DNA from: Desertimonas sp963786985
GTDB taxonomy: Bacteria > Actinomycetota > Acidimicrobiia > Acidimicrobiales > Ilumatobacteraceae
Length of the DNA: 64,000 nucleotides
NCBI GenBank assembly: GCA_963786985.1
Contig: CAWBBL010000009.1
Span: forward strand, 124,001-188,000
Direction of reading: 5' to 3'
Shown: in pieces, positions 23,567-32,220 of the stretch
How positions within the stretch are numbered: position 1 is the first letter of the stretch
Layout of the letters: each line of letters opens with the position of its first letter
Program-made: the position numbers and the translations under genes
Notes under the pieces: generated by a model
The model's database searches: none
What the model was told of the DNA's origin: nothing
What the model saw: only the letters and a program-made list of their open reading frames with translations

Positions 23567-23609
23567 GCGATGAGCGATGACGGGCCATACGGCCGTCATC
23601 GCTCATCGC
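23567..23609. repeat. Perfect 17-bp palindrome upstream of corA
   Basis: Arms 23567-23583 and 23593-23609 (GCGATGAGCGATGACGG and its complement) are exact, with a 9-base loop. It lies between the tail-to-head corA and subtilase genes, so it can terminate the subtilase transcript. The following 23620-23685 repeats GGCCGGCGTGGCCGGG and resembles half of the dispersed intergenic repeat. Confidence 0.65.
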
Positions 23610-23682
23610 CGGGCGACGTCCGCATCCGGCATGACGGCGCGGCCGGCGTGGCCGGGGAGGCCGGCGTGGCCGGGAAACGCAA

Positions 23683-25126
23683 TCAGCAGTTGACGACGAC
23701 GCCGAGGTCCGGCATCCGCAGGTGCGCCGTCGACGACAGCCGGCGCCACGCCTCGTGAGCATCGACCTTGCTGACGTACATCTCCTGGGCGATCGCCCCG
23801 GCGACCTTCGGGGCGGCGAAGCTCGTGCCGCTCCAGCGCGCCCACTCCCGGAAGCGCCGCCCGGGTTGACCGTCGAGCGTCTCGGTGACGTCGTGGAAGA
23901 ACGTGCTGACGACGTTCACCGCCGGCGCACAGGCGTCGACCCAGCTGCCGCAGTTGGTGAACCACGCCGGACCGCCGCGGTCCAACCCGCCGACGCCGAT
24001 GATGCCCGGCAGCGCCGCCGGGAAGTACGGACGGCTGGACTGCAGGTTGCCGGCGGCGGCAACACCAATGGCGTCGCCGAGCAACCGGGGCATCCACGTT
24101 CCGAGGAGGCCGGGATCGTCATTGGCACAGAACGTGCCGAAGCTCATCACGACGACGTCGAACGGTCCGCACGACCGGCTCATCCGCCGGATGGTCGAGC
24201 GCACACGGGCTAGTCGATCCCTCGCCGAAACTCGACAGTACCCCGGCCGGGCAGACGATTGCGTCGGGGCAGACCTGGCGGACGATGCCGGTGATGAACG
24301 TGCCGTGGCCGGCCTCGAAGTCGAGTGTTCCGGAGCCGTCGTCGTCGTGTTCGTCCTCGTCGTCGACTGGGAAGGTGCCATCGGCGCTGGGTGTCGCGTC
24401 CCGCCAGGTCGCCTCGTCGATGACACAGCAGTCGAGGAAGTCGGTGCTCGGCGCGGCGCGTGCCGTCCTCGACGACGGTATGCAGCCCGGTGTCGAGGAC
24501 GAGGATCTGGGGCCGACGGCGGTTGGCGAGGTCGAGCCGGCGGCGCAGGTAGCGGGGCTCTTCGGCCGGCTCGGCCGTCGACAGCATCACCTTGCGCACG
24601 ACGCCGTGCTCATCCGGCTTCGTGTCGAGCACCCTGCCGAGGAAGGCCATCTCGCCGGCCCAGGTGGCCGGCACCCCGAGCGGGTTGCCGACGACGCTCT
24701 GGGCGCCGAGGAAGACGTGGTTCAGCTCGGCGACGACCGGTGTGTCGAGGGCGGCGAGCTCGCGGAGCGCCGGCTGCACCCGACGAGAACGTCCAGCGCT
24801 CCTCACCGTTCACGGACTCGCGCTCGACGTCCCTCAACCGCACCGTCTCGAACGGCACGGTCGCTCGGTCGCCCCGCTCGCGGATCTCTACGGCTTGATC
24901 CTTGTCGTACTTCTCGACCATAGCATCGCCACGGACGATCGCGTTCGTCCTTGTTCGTGACCCCGGCGAGCAGGCTGTCCGGTCGCGCGAGAACCACCTG
25001 ACCGGATGAGTCGATGCCGACGGCGATGTTCAGGCGGCCAAAGATCTCGGTCAACGTGTTGAGGGGCGCCGGGTGCTCCACGACGAGGGCAGAAGGGCGC
25101 GGTGGGGGCAGGTCATCCTCTGGCAT
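23683..25126 (-). pseudogene. S8 subtilisin-like serine protease, several frame breaks
   Basis: The reverse strand contains a full subtilase scattered over three frames. The N-terminus is MPEDDLPPPRPSALVVEHPA. The prodomain-like part is VQPALRELAALDTPVVAELN. The catalytic Asp lies in PQILVLDTGLHT and the His in GHGTFITGIVRQVCPDA (about 24270-24305). The Asn/oxyanion region is IGVAAAGNLQSSRPYFPAAL and the Ser lies in WSGTSFAAPKVAGAIAQ. All triad motifs survive, but at least four indels interrupt the frame between 23.9 and 25.0 kb. There is no clear signal peptide, so it is probably cytosolic. It is divergent from the TPR-CHAT gene; such pairs recur in actinobacteria. Confidence 0.72.
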
Positions 25127-25179
25127 TGGTTCATTGTGACCATGTGCGCCGGGCTGTGCTGGAATTTTCGCCGCTGCCG

Positions 25180-25200
25180 GTACGAACTCGTACGGATAGC
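25180..25200. promoter_or_regulatory. Palindromic operator-like site in the subtilase/CHAT divergent gap
   Basis: GTACGA-AC-TCGTAC (25180-25193) is an exact 6-2-6 palindrome, followed directly by GGATAGC, which could be a -10 for the CHAT gene. It lies in the 102-base gap between the two divergent genes and could control both. Confidence 0.4.
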
Positions 25201-25228
25201 GTCGAGCGCCGTGGGCGATCTCGCCTCG

Positions 25229-27850
25229 ATGAGCGCGAGTGATCTGCGCGACCACGTTCACGCAGATCCCGCCGGGTGCTCGAGCAGGCGGCGCTACGTC
25301 GACGAACGACCCCGACGAGAAGCGGACGTGGCCGAGTTGCTGTGGGTCGACCGGGTTGGCCGAACGGGAGCTGGGCCGCCTCGATCTCGCTGCCGACGCC
25401 CTGCGGTCCGGCGTATCGACTCGCCGCGGCTGCCGGCGAGCTGGAGCTCGCCGCTGGCGTGAGGATGAGCCTCGCGTTCGTGGTCGGCCGTCTCGGCGAC
25501 CTCGAGGCGGGGCGTTGGCCCTGCTCGACCTCGCCGAGCCCGTGCTGACCGGAGCGGACCGGGCGCGGGCCGTCCCCAGCGGGGGACGGTGCAGTACTGG
25601 CGCGGTGACTTCGCCGCCGCGGCCGCCACCCTCGAGACCGCCTGCCGAGCCTCGACCGGTACGATCAAGGTCGCCGAGGCGCGAGGCGCGGATCACGCTC
25701 GGGGCCGTGCTCGGCCAGGTCCGCGACTACCGGGGTGCCGAACGCCAACTCGAAGCGGCGATCGGCGTCGCCGCCGAAGCGAGCCAACAGCTTCTCGTTG
25801 CCTTGGCTCATCACAACCTCGGCTACCTGGCGATGCTGCAACGTGACTTGCCGCGGGCGATCGACGAGTTCGTCGATGCCGAGTCGGGACTCGTCGCGGC
25901 GCCGGGCAGCGGGATACTTGCCGCGGCGTTCACGCCGACCACGCTCAAGCGCTCGCCGACGCGGCCCTCTTCGACGACGCCGACGCCCTCGTCAGACGGG
26001 CTCTCGACATGTTGGTCGAGGACGGCAACGAGATCGAGATGGCCGGTGCGCTCGTCACTGCCGCCGAGATCCGTCTCGCCCAGCGCGACGCCGTGGCGGC
26101 GATGGCTGCCGCGGAGGCGGCTGCGGGGTGGTATCGCAAGCAGGGCGCGACGGGATGGGTCGCGATCACGTCGAGCCTCGCCCTGCAGTCCGCGGCACGG
26201 GAGGAGCAGCCACCCGTCGACGTCGCCGATCAACTCGACGCCGTCGCCGGTCGACTCGATGGCGATGGGCTCTTCGCCGAGGCGACCCGGTCACGGCTCG
26301 TGGCCGCCCTCGCCCGCTCGAGTCGAGCGTGGTGGCGATCGACGATCCGGTACCCGGCCGACACCCGCCGGCGGATTCGGCGTGGACCGGCGGCGGACCG
26401 CATCCTCCTCGCCCATGTGGACGCCGTCGCCGCGCACAGCGCGTGGCGATCGTCCGGCGGCGCGGCGGGCGATCAGCCGTGGCCTCGCCTGCCGCGATGG
26501 CGAGCCAAGCCGCCCTCGGTTCGATCGAGACACGTGCTCATGCCGCGGTGCACGGCAACGCCCTCACCGAGATCGGGGCGCGCATGGCCGTCGCCGATAG
26601 GCGGCCACGCGAGCTGCTCGCCGCGGATCGAAGCGACGAGGGTGATGGCGGCGCGGACCCCGGCGTTGCGTCCACCGACGGACCCCGAGCTCGCCGGGCT
26701 GCTCGCCGAGCTGCGCAGCCACGAGGTCACGCTGGGTGATGCCTCCGTCGCCGACGAGGAGCGTCACGATGCCGAGCGCGCCCATGTCCATCTCGAACGT
26801 GAGATCCGCCGCAGGAGCCGCACGGCGCGCGGCGACGCATCGACCCGGATCAACGTGGCGCACGAGATCACGTTGGCCCTCGGCCTCCTCGGTGAGCGTC
26901 AGCTGCTCACCCACGCCAGGCTCGACGGGCGCCTGTACGCCGTGTCGGTGGTCGCCGGCCGGGCACGGTTGCACGATCTCGGGTCGATCGACGACGTGAA
27001 CGAGGGGATCGAGGCGTTGACGTTCTCGCTCCATCGGCTCAACCGCACCCAAGGCTCGGAGGAGTCTCGGGTCGCCGCCGCAGAGATGCTGTATGCGTTT
27101 GCCGACGAGCTCGCCGAGATCGTCCTCCCGCGGATCGTCGCCGAGTCGTTGGACCCGGTGGTGATCGTGCCGACTGCCGTGCTCCATGACGTGCCGTGGG
27201 GATTGCTGCCCCCACTCGCCGGTCGCGCGGTGTCGGTGAACTCGTCGGTCAGCGCGTGGGGCCACGCCGAACGCACGCTGCGCCAACGGCGGGGAACGTT
27301 GCGCGACGGCATCGAGGCGGGTTTCGTCGCCGGCCCAGGGCTCGACTTCGCCGACATCGAGGTCACGCATCTGGCCGGCGGGTACGTCGATCCGCTCGTG
27401 CTCGTCGGCGAGGACGCGACCGTGGCGGCATGTGCTGGACTGCTGTCGCGGGCCGAGCTCGTGCACATCGCCTGTCACGGGTCGTTCCGCAAGGACAACC
27501 CGATGTTCTCGTCGCTGCAGGTCGCCGACGGCCCACTCAACATCTACGACCTGGAGGGCCTCCAACGCCTGCCGGTCGTCGTCGTGCTGTCGTCGTGCAG
27601 CGTGGCCAACGCCAAGGTCGTCCAGGGTGGCTCGTTGCTCGGCCTGGCCAACGCCTTCACAACGCTCGGCGCGGCCAGCGTGATCGCTCCGCTGACTCCG
27701 ATTTCCGACGCCGCCTCCGTGACGGTGATGGACCGTCTCCACCGTGAGCTGATCGCCGGCGCCGACCCCGCCGCGGCGCTGGCGGCGGCCACGATGGCCC
27801 ACGACGTCGCCGACCCGACGGCGGCCGCCTTCATCGCCCTCGGTGCTTGA
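25229..27850 (+). pseudogene. TPR-CHAT protein (caspase-like peptidase domain), N-terminal half frame-broken
   Basis: The C-terminal CHAT domain is intact in one frame. It carries the catalytic His in LVHIACHGSF (about 27460-27485) and the Cys in VVLSSCSVANA (about 27583-27610), with VPTAVLHDVPWGLLPPL before them. The N-terminal 1.4 kb encodes TPR-like helices (LGRLDLAADALRS; YWRGDFAAAAATLETA; LLVALAHHNLGYLAMLQRDL), but the frame changes roughly ten times. CHAT domains are clan CD peptidases related to caspases and separase, often activated through their TPR part. The next genes encode an ECF sigma factor and a small protein. True decay and sequencing indels cannot be told apart here. Confidence 0.75.
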
Positions 27851-27858
27851 CCGTCGTT

Positions 27859-27938
27859 CGTTCTGGGCGGCGTGCGGTCCGATCGGCGATCTGGGCGGCG
27901 GACACCCGTGGTTTCCGGACCGGAGACCGCCCAGAACG
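27859..27938. terminator. Nested palindrome after the CHAT gene
   Basis: The outer arms CGTTCTGGGCGG (27859-27870) and CCGCCCAGAACG (27927-27938) enclose an inner CGGTCCG/CGGACCG pair. The TTCTGGGCGG arm recurs near 30058 (after rpsG) and at 41567. It lies in the 195-base gap before the sigma gene. Confidence 0.55.
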
Positions 27939-28031
27939 AGCCTCGATCGGGTCGGACGGTGTATCACGGGAGCGACTCGACGCTCCTGATGGATGTGCCC
28001 GTCGGTTCCGCCACCCTCATCCCGCCTGGTC

Positions 28032-28037
28032 TAGGCT
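28032..28037 (+). promoter_or_regulatory. Possible leaderless -10 of the sigma gene
   Basis: TAGGCT ends eight bases before the GTG start at 28046, the distance expected for a leaderless actinobacterial transcript. No -35 is obvious. Confidence 0.35.
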
Positions 28038-28045
28038 CCGCCGCG

Positions 28046-28606
28046 GTGGAGTCCGACAACGCCGCCCTGCTGGCGCGCGTGGTCGATGGCGATGAAGCGT
28101 CGTGGAACGAGCTCGTCGAGCGCTTCGCCGGTCTCGTGTGGTCGGTCGCCCGGTCGTTCCGGCTCTCTGCCGCAACGACCGACGACGTCGTGCAGACGGT
28201 GTGGTTGCGCCTGGCCGAGCACTGCGGCCGGATCCGTGAACCTGACCGCCTCGCCGCCTGGCTGGCGACGGCTACCCGTAATGAGGCGCTGCGGGTGATC
28301 AAGGGACAGCAGCGCGTCGTGCCCCACGCTGGATTCGCCGAGGCGAGTGAGCCGACGAGCCGCTCCATCGAGGACGTGATCACCGACGACGTCACGCTCC
28401 GCGCCGTGCTCCAGGCCTTTGCCGCCCTGCCGGCTGCCGACCAACAACTGCTCCGCCTCCTCTGCACCGTGCCACCGCTCGACTACCAGACGATCGCCGA
28501 GATCCTCGGGCGCTCGATCGGCAGCATCGGCCCGACCAGGGCGAGGTGTCTTGACAGGCTCCGCCGGCTGCTCCCGGCGGACATCGACCCGAAAGCAGGT
28601 GGATGA
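28046..28606 (+). CDS. ECF-type sigma-70 factor of the CHAT/subtilase module
   Basis: The 186-residue protein has two domains. Sigma2 includes WNELVERFAGLVWSVARSFR and the -10-recognition helix VVQTVWLRLAEHCGRI. Sigma4 reads LPAADQQLLRLLCTVPPLDY followed by IAEILGRSIGSIGPTRARCL, a clear helix-turn-helix. The GTG start at 28046 was chosen from a -10-like TAGGCT just upstream and from family length. The stop overlaps the next gene (ATGATGA). With the TPR-CHAT protein upstream it may be the transcriptional output of a protease signal. Confidence 0.88.
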   Translation: MESDNAALLARVVDGDEASWNELVERFAGLVWSVARSFRLSAATTDDVVQTVWLRLAEHCGRIREPDRLAAWLATATRNEALRVIKGQQRVVPHAGFAEASEPTSRSIEDVITDDVTLRAVLQAFAALPAADQQLLRLLCTVPPLDYQTIAEILGRSIGSIGPTRARCLDRLRRLLPADIDPKAGG

Positions 28607-29073
28607 TGAGCAACGACCGTCGTCACCCAACCGATCTTCCTGATGAGGCCCTGCACGAATTGCTCGGGCGCGCCCTGCAGGAGGCCGATCCCGTACCCGA
28701 CCACGTCGTCGCCGCAGCCCGGGGAGCGTTCACCTGGCGGACGATCGACCAGGAGCTTGCTGATCTCGTGTTCGACTCGGCGACGGAGCTCACCGGTGTA
28801 CGCGACCACGGCGGGACGCGCCAGCTGACGTTCCAGGCGCCGGGCCTGGAGATCGAGGTGATGGTCGCCGATCCGGACACGCGGCGACTGGTCGGCCAAC
28901 TCGTCCCTGCCCGGGATGCGGTGGTCCGGCTGGAGGGCCCGGACCGGGCCCTCGAGCAGCACGCCGATCGCTTCGGGCGGTTCACGTTCGACGGGGTCCC
29001 CGCGGGACCCGTACGGATCACCGTCGCCGGGCCTGATGACGCTGCGGTGACCACGGACTGGGTGCTCCTCTAA
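28603..29073 (+). CDS. Hypothetical protein of the CHAT/sigma module
   Basis: The 156-residue soluble protein has no signal peptide. It has an N-terminal helical part (LPDEALHELLGRALQEADPV and VVAAARGAFTWRTIDQELAD) and a beta-rich C-terminus with GRFTFDGVPAGPVRITVAG. That phrase is typical of carboxypeptidase-regulatory-like Ig folds. It overlaps the sigma gene by four bases (an alternative start is ATG 28606), so it is translationally coupled. It may be a sigma partner or a protease substrate; I cannot show either. I do not recognise a named family. Confidence 0.7.
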   Translation: MMSNDRRHPTDLPDEALHELLGRALQEADPVPDHVVAAARGAFTWRTIDQELADLVFDSATELTGVRDHGGTRQLTFQAPGLEIEVMVADPDTRRLVGQLVPARDAVVRLEGPDRALEQHADRFGRFTFDGVPAGPVRITVAGPDDAAVTTDWVLL

Positions 29074-29083
29074 CTCCTGCGTG

Positions 29084-29112
29084 TTGGGGAACGTGCTGGT
29101 CGGGCCTAGCAT
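29084..29112 (+). promoter_or_regulatory. rpsL promoter
   Basis: TTGGGG (29084-29089), 17 bases, TAGCAT (29107-29112). A start near 29119 would place the palindrome 29136-29150 in the first 30 bases of the transcript. Confidence 0.5.
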
Positions 29113-29135
29113 TTCAGGGTCCTGTGCGGAGTCTC

Positions 29136-29150
29136 CTGGGCGGTGCCCAG
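29136..29150. promoter_or_regulatory. CTGGGCGGTGCCCAG palindrome upstream of rpsL
   Basis: This is an exact 15-bp copy of the site found at rplC and, inverted, at rpoB. A half-site GCCCAG follows at 29158-29163. Confidence 0.7.
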
Positions 29151-29193
29151 ACCCTCCGCCCAGCCGAGTCGCAACAGTTCCGAGAGGTAGCGA

Positions 29194-29565
29194 GTGCCCA
29201 CGATCCAGCAGCTGGTCCGCCAAGGCCGCAGCTCCAAGACCACCAAGGTCAAGACGCCGGCCCTGAAGGGCTCACCGCAGCGCCGCGGAGTGTGCACGCG
29301 CGTCTACACGAACACGCCGAAGAAGCCGAACTCGGCCCTGCGCAAGGTCGCCCGCGTCCGCCTGTCCAGCGGTGTCGAGGTCACGGCCTACATCCCCGGT
29401 GAGGGCCACAACCTCCAGGAGCACTCGATCGTGCTCGTTCGCGGGGGCCGCGTCCGTGACCTCCCTGGCGTGCGTTACAAGATCATCCGCGGGGCGCTCG
29501 ACGCCGCCGGCGTGAAGAACCGCAAGCAGGCCCGTAGCCGGTACGGCGCCAAGGCAGAGAAGTGA
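29194..29565 (+). CDS. rpsL: 30S ribosomal protein S12
   Basis: The 123-residue S12 starts at GTG 29194 after a GAGAGGTAGCGA ribosome-binding site. It carries the decoding-centre loops TPKKPNSALRK (Lys43 and Lys44 as usual) and PGEGHNLQEHS. The second streptomycin-site loop reads GGRVRDLPGV, so residue 88 is Arg (codon CGT), where most S12 proteins have Lys. Lys88Arg is a known streptomycin-resistance substitution in mycobacteria, so the ribosome is predicted to be intrinsically less sensitive. rpsG follows nine bases later. Confidence 0.97.
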   Translation: MPTIQQLVRQGRSSKTTKVKTPALKGSPQRRGVCTRVYTNTPKKPNSALRKVARVRLSSGVEVTAYIPGEGHNLQEHSIVLVRGGRVRDLPGVRYKIIRGALDAAGVKNRKQARSRYGAKAEK

Positions 29566-29574
29566 CGAACTGAG

Positions 29575-30045
29575 ATGCCCCGTAAAGGACCAGCCCCCCG
29601 CCGCGACCTCGTCGCCGACGCCAAGTACCGCTCGGTGCTCGTCACCCAGCTCGTCAACAAGGTGATGCTCCACGGCAAGCGCAGCCTCGCCGAGAGCATC
29701 GTCTACGACGCCATGGACATCATCGAGACGAAGACCGGCGAAGAGCCGTTGTCGACGGTGAAGCGGGCGATCGACAACGTCAAGCCACCGCTCGAGGTCA
29801 AGAGCCGCCGCGTCGGTGGCGCGACGTATCAGGTACCAGTCGAGGTGCGTCCGCGCCGGGCGACCACGCTGGCGATCCGCTGGGTCGTCGACTTCTCCCG
29901 CGCCCGCCGCGAAAAGTCGATGTCCGAGTGCCTGGCCGGTGAGCTGCTCGACGCGGCCAACGGTCTCGGCGCGGCGATGAAGCGTCGCGACGACACCCAG
30001 AAGATGGCCGAGTCGAACAAGGCCTTCGCCCACTACCGCTTCTGA
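29575..30045 (+). CDS. rpsG: 30S ribosomal protein S7
   Basis: The protein is 156 residues, the standard S7 length. It starts MPRKGPAPRRDLVADAKYRS, with VNKVMLHGKRSLAESIVYDA and the rRNA-contact segment RRVGGATYQVPVEVRPRRAT. S7 nucleates the 30S head. In most genomes fusA follows directly; here 25.7 kb of unrelated genes intervene before fusA at 55783. Confidence 0.97.
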   Translation: MPRKGPAPRRDLVADAKYRSVLVTQLVNKVMLHGKRSLAESIVYDAMDIIETKTGEEPLSTVKRAIDNVKPPLEVKSRRVGGATYQVPVEVRPRRATTLAIRWVVDFSRARREKSMSECLAGELLDAANGLGAAMKRRDDTQKMAESNKAFAHYRF

Positions 30046-30124
30046 GCCCGCCGCTCGTTCTGGGCGGCCTCCGGTTCACTGGTCGAAAACCGGACGCCAA
30101 CGTCATCACAGCGACCAAACAAGG

Positions 30125-30853
30125 TCAGCGGCGGCGGAGGATGCTGGTCTGGTCGGGGTAGGGGAGCGTCGGCGTCAGCCCGCGGTAGACCTTCTCGGCG
30201 ACCGGAGCGGCGGCGATCGCCCGCCGGTACCGGCGCCGCAGCGTGTTGTCGAAGACGATGATCCCGTCCGGCTCCAGGCGGTCGAGCGCCGCTGTCAGAC
30301 AGGCCTCGCGGGCCCGGCCGTCGATGACGATCAGGCCGAATGGGCCGTCGATCGTGTCGATGTGGTGGACGTAGTCGGTGAAGTCGAGCCGGCCGTGGCC
30401 TTCCTTCGCCGAGCTGATCATCGGTGAATCGCTGGGCACGGGCTCGACGATGTCGAGCTGGGCAGTGGGCCACGCCGTCAGCTGCTCCTGGATCATCGTG
30501 CCGAACCCGCCGTGATGCTCGACCGAGCGCACCGATGCCACCCGGCGGGCGAGCCAGATCGTGCTCGCCCCCGAACCCCACTCGAACACCCGAACATCGC
30601 CGTCCCGACCGGCCAGCCACTCCTCGACAGCATCGATCGCCCCGTACGTCCACCACGGCACGTCGAGCTCGGAGATCCCGATCGAGTCATGGGCGCGCGT
30701 CAAGCTGTACGCCCAATGCCGCAGCCGGTGGTCGCGCGGGGGTGGTTCGTCGTCGAGGATGCCGACCCGTTCGAGCAGCCGGCCGGTGGCCTGGGCGCAC
30801 GTCGCATAGCCGCGCTTGAGAGTTCCGAGGGCGGTGGTCTCCATGGGGGGCAC
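30125..30853 (-). CDS. SAM-dependent methyltransferase-like protein
   Basis: The 242-residue protein has a Rossmann-type motif I, VRVFEWGSGASTIWLARRV (about residues 87-105). Acidic strand ends follow at RSVEHHG, then FGLIVIDGRAREACLTAALD and IIVFDNTLRRRYRRA. It resembles the class I methyltransferases that act on cell-surface sugars or small molecules (the FkbM/Methyltransf_24 type). Substrate unknown. It converges on rpsG with a short gap that holds a partial palindrome but no strong terminator. Confidence 0.7.
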   Translation of the reverse strand: MPPMETTALGTLKRGYATCAQATGRLLERVGILDDEPPPRDHRLRHWAYSLTRAHDSIGISELDVPWWTYGAIDAVEEWLAGRDGDVRVFEWGSGASTIWLARRVASVRSVEHHGGFGTMIQEQLTAWPTAQLDIVEPVPSDSPMISSAKEGHGRLDFTDYVHHIDTIDGPFGLIVIDGRAREACLTAALDRLEPDGIIVFDNTLRRRYRRAIAAAPVAEKVYRGLTPTLPYPDQTSILRRR

Positions 30854-30990
30854 AGTCTGGCGTGTCCGGTGGCCAGTAGCGCGTGGCAGTGGCGAGTGGT
30901 GGCAAGCGGTGCTGCACTACCATCGTTCGCCGTGATCGCATCGCCGCGACCACGACAACAACGTTGACCAGCTAGGGGGTGTGAGCAGCC

Positions 30991-31428
30991 GTGAACGTGC
31001 AGTCGATCCTGGGGACCAAGGGCGCAGCTGTTGTCACGATCACCGACGGGGTCTCGCTTGCCGACGCGGCGATGACACTGCGTGACAAGTCGATCGGAGC
31101 GTTGGTCGTCTCCAACGATGGGCAACGCATCGACGGGATCGTGTCCGAACGCGACGTCGTACGGGCGTTGGCGAACCACGGGGCGTCGGCGCTCGGACGC
31201 CCGGTGTCGTCGGTGATGTCGAGAGACGTCGTCACGTGCCGGGCCGATGACGCCGTCGAGTCGTTGATGCTGTCGATGACCGAGCGGCGGATCCGCCACC
31301 TGCCGGTCGTCGACGACGACGGTGTGCTCGGCGGCGTGATCTCGATCGGTGACGTCGTCAAGGCCCGCCTTGGCCAGCTGGAGACGGAGAACCAGCAGCT
31401 CTACGACTACATCACCCAGGGACGCTGA
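30991..31428 (+). CDS. Tandem CBS-domain protein
   Basis: The 145-residue protein consists almost only of two CBS domains (about residues 10-70 and 78-130): SLADAAMTLRDKSIGALVVS, then VSSVMSRDVVTCRADDAVES and MTERRIRHLPVVDDDGVLGG. Such proteins bind adenine nucleotides as a Bateman module and sense energy state. The GTG start follows a TAGGGGGTGTG ribosome-binding stretch. It is monocistronic and converges on the TPR gene of the VWA operon. Confidence 0.9.
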   Translation: MNVQSILGTKGAAVVTITDGVSLADAAMTLRDKSIGALVVSNDGQRIDGIVSERDVVRALANHGASALGRPVSSVMSRDVVTCRADDAVESLMLSMTERRIRHLPVVDDDGVLGGVISIGDVVKARLGQLETENQQLYDYITQGR

Positions 31429-31482
31429 CACCGCCGTCCTCGGCGCGGTCGGCGTCGCCGTCCGCGGCGCGGTCGGACACGG

Positions 31483-32220
31483 TCACCAGTCAGACGTGCC
31501 CTGGTCCTGGACCTGCCGCGGATCGAGGTCGCTGAAGTCCTCACGCTCGCCGGCCCCCGTCTGGTTGCGGTCGGCGATCTGCTCCTCCTCGTCGGTGTTG
31601 CTCTCCTCACCAGAGCGGTCGGCGTTGTCGCGTTGCTGCGGGGCCTCGAGTTCCTCGCTGTCCCCTGCCGTCTCGGCACCGAGCTTGGCGCGCAGTCGCT
31701 GGCGAGTTTCGGCGAGGCGGATGCCGGCGTCGCCGACGACCGATGCTGGGCACAACCCGGCATCGGCGACGTCGAGGGCGACGCGGTAGCGGGCCAGTCC
31801 GTCCTGGCGCTCCGACTCCTCGACTTCCCGCTGCTCGCCCCCCGTCAGCAGGTCGCCTTGCGCTTCGATCGTGACGACCAGATTGAACCGCACGTCACAG
31901 CGCTGGGGGGCGTGCTCGAGGGCTGTCCGGAACGCTGATTCGGCTCCCTCGAGGTCGTCCGTGCGATGCAACGCGACCCCCGATCCCTGGTGCGCCCGCC
32001 ACGGTTCGATGATGTTGAGAATCTTCAAGCGGTCGAACTGGGCCGCGCTGCGCTGGTAGTCGGCGTCGGTGTATGCCGACACGCCGCGCGTGGAGTACCA
32101 ACTCATCGTCAGCAGCTTGATGGTGACGGCCAGGAGCACGATGACGAACGGCAGGACGAGCAGCCGGCGACGCCTGCGTCGTCGGGGACCACCGCTCGGG
32201 CCGACACTGTCGGTGGTCAC
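31483..32220 (-). CDS. Membrane-anchored TPR-like protein, last gene of the MoxR/VWA operon
   Basis: The 245-residue protein has one N-terminal membrane helix (RRLLVLPFVIVLLAVTIKLL) after a very basic stretch. A helical-repeat region follows (YQRSAAQFDRLKILNIIEPW; LEGAESAFRTALEHAPQRCD), and then a charged, Gln/Glu/Asp-rich C-terminal tail. The GTG start overlaps the stop of the VWA gene (GTGA). The position matches the TPR component (BatC/BatE-like) of Bat-type operons. Confidence 0.7.
   Translation of the reverse strand: MTTDSVGPSGGPRRRRRRRLLVLPFVIVLLAVTIKLLTMSWYSTRGVSAYTDADYQRSAAQFDRLKILNIIEPWRAHQGSGVALHRTDDLEGAESAFRTALEHAPQRCDVRFNLVVTIEAQGDLLTGGEQREVEESERQDGLARYRVALDVADAGLCPASVVGDAGIRLAETRQRLRAKLGAETAGDSEELEAPQQRDNADRSGEESNTDEEEQIADRNQTGAGEREDFSDLDPRQVQDQGTSDW

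Noticed and set aside
23683..29073. Type III-E CRISPR (Craspase) locus
   Set aside because: A TPR-CHAT gene and a sigma factor are present, but there is no gRAMP/Cas7 effector, no Csx30-like gene that I can recognise and no CRISPR array.
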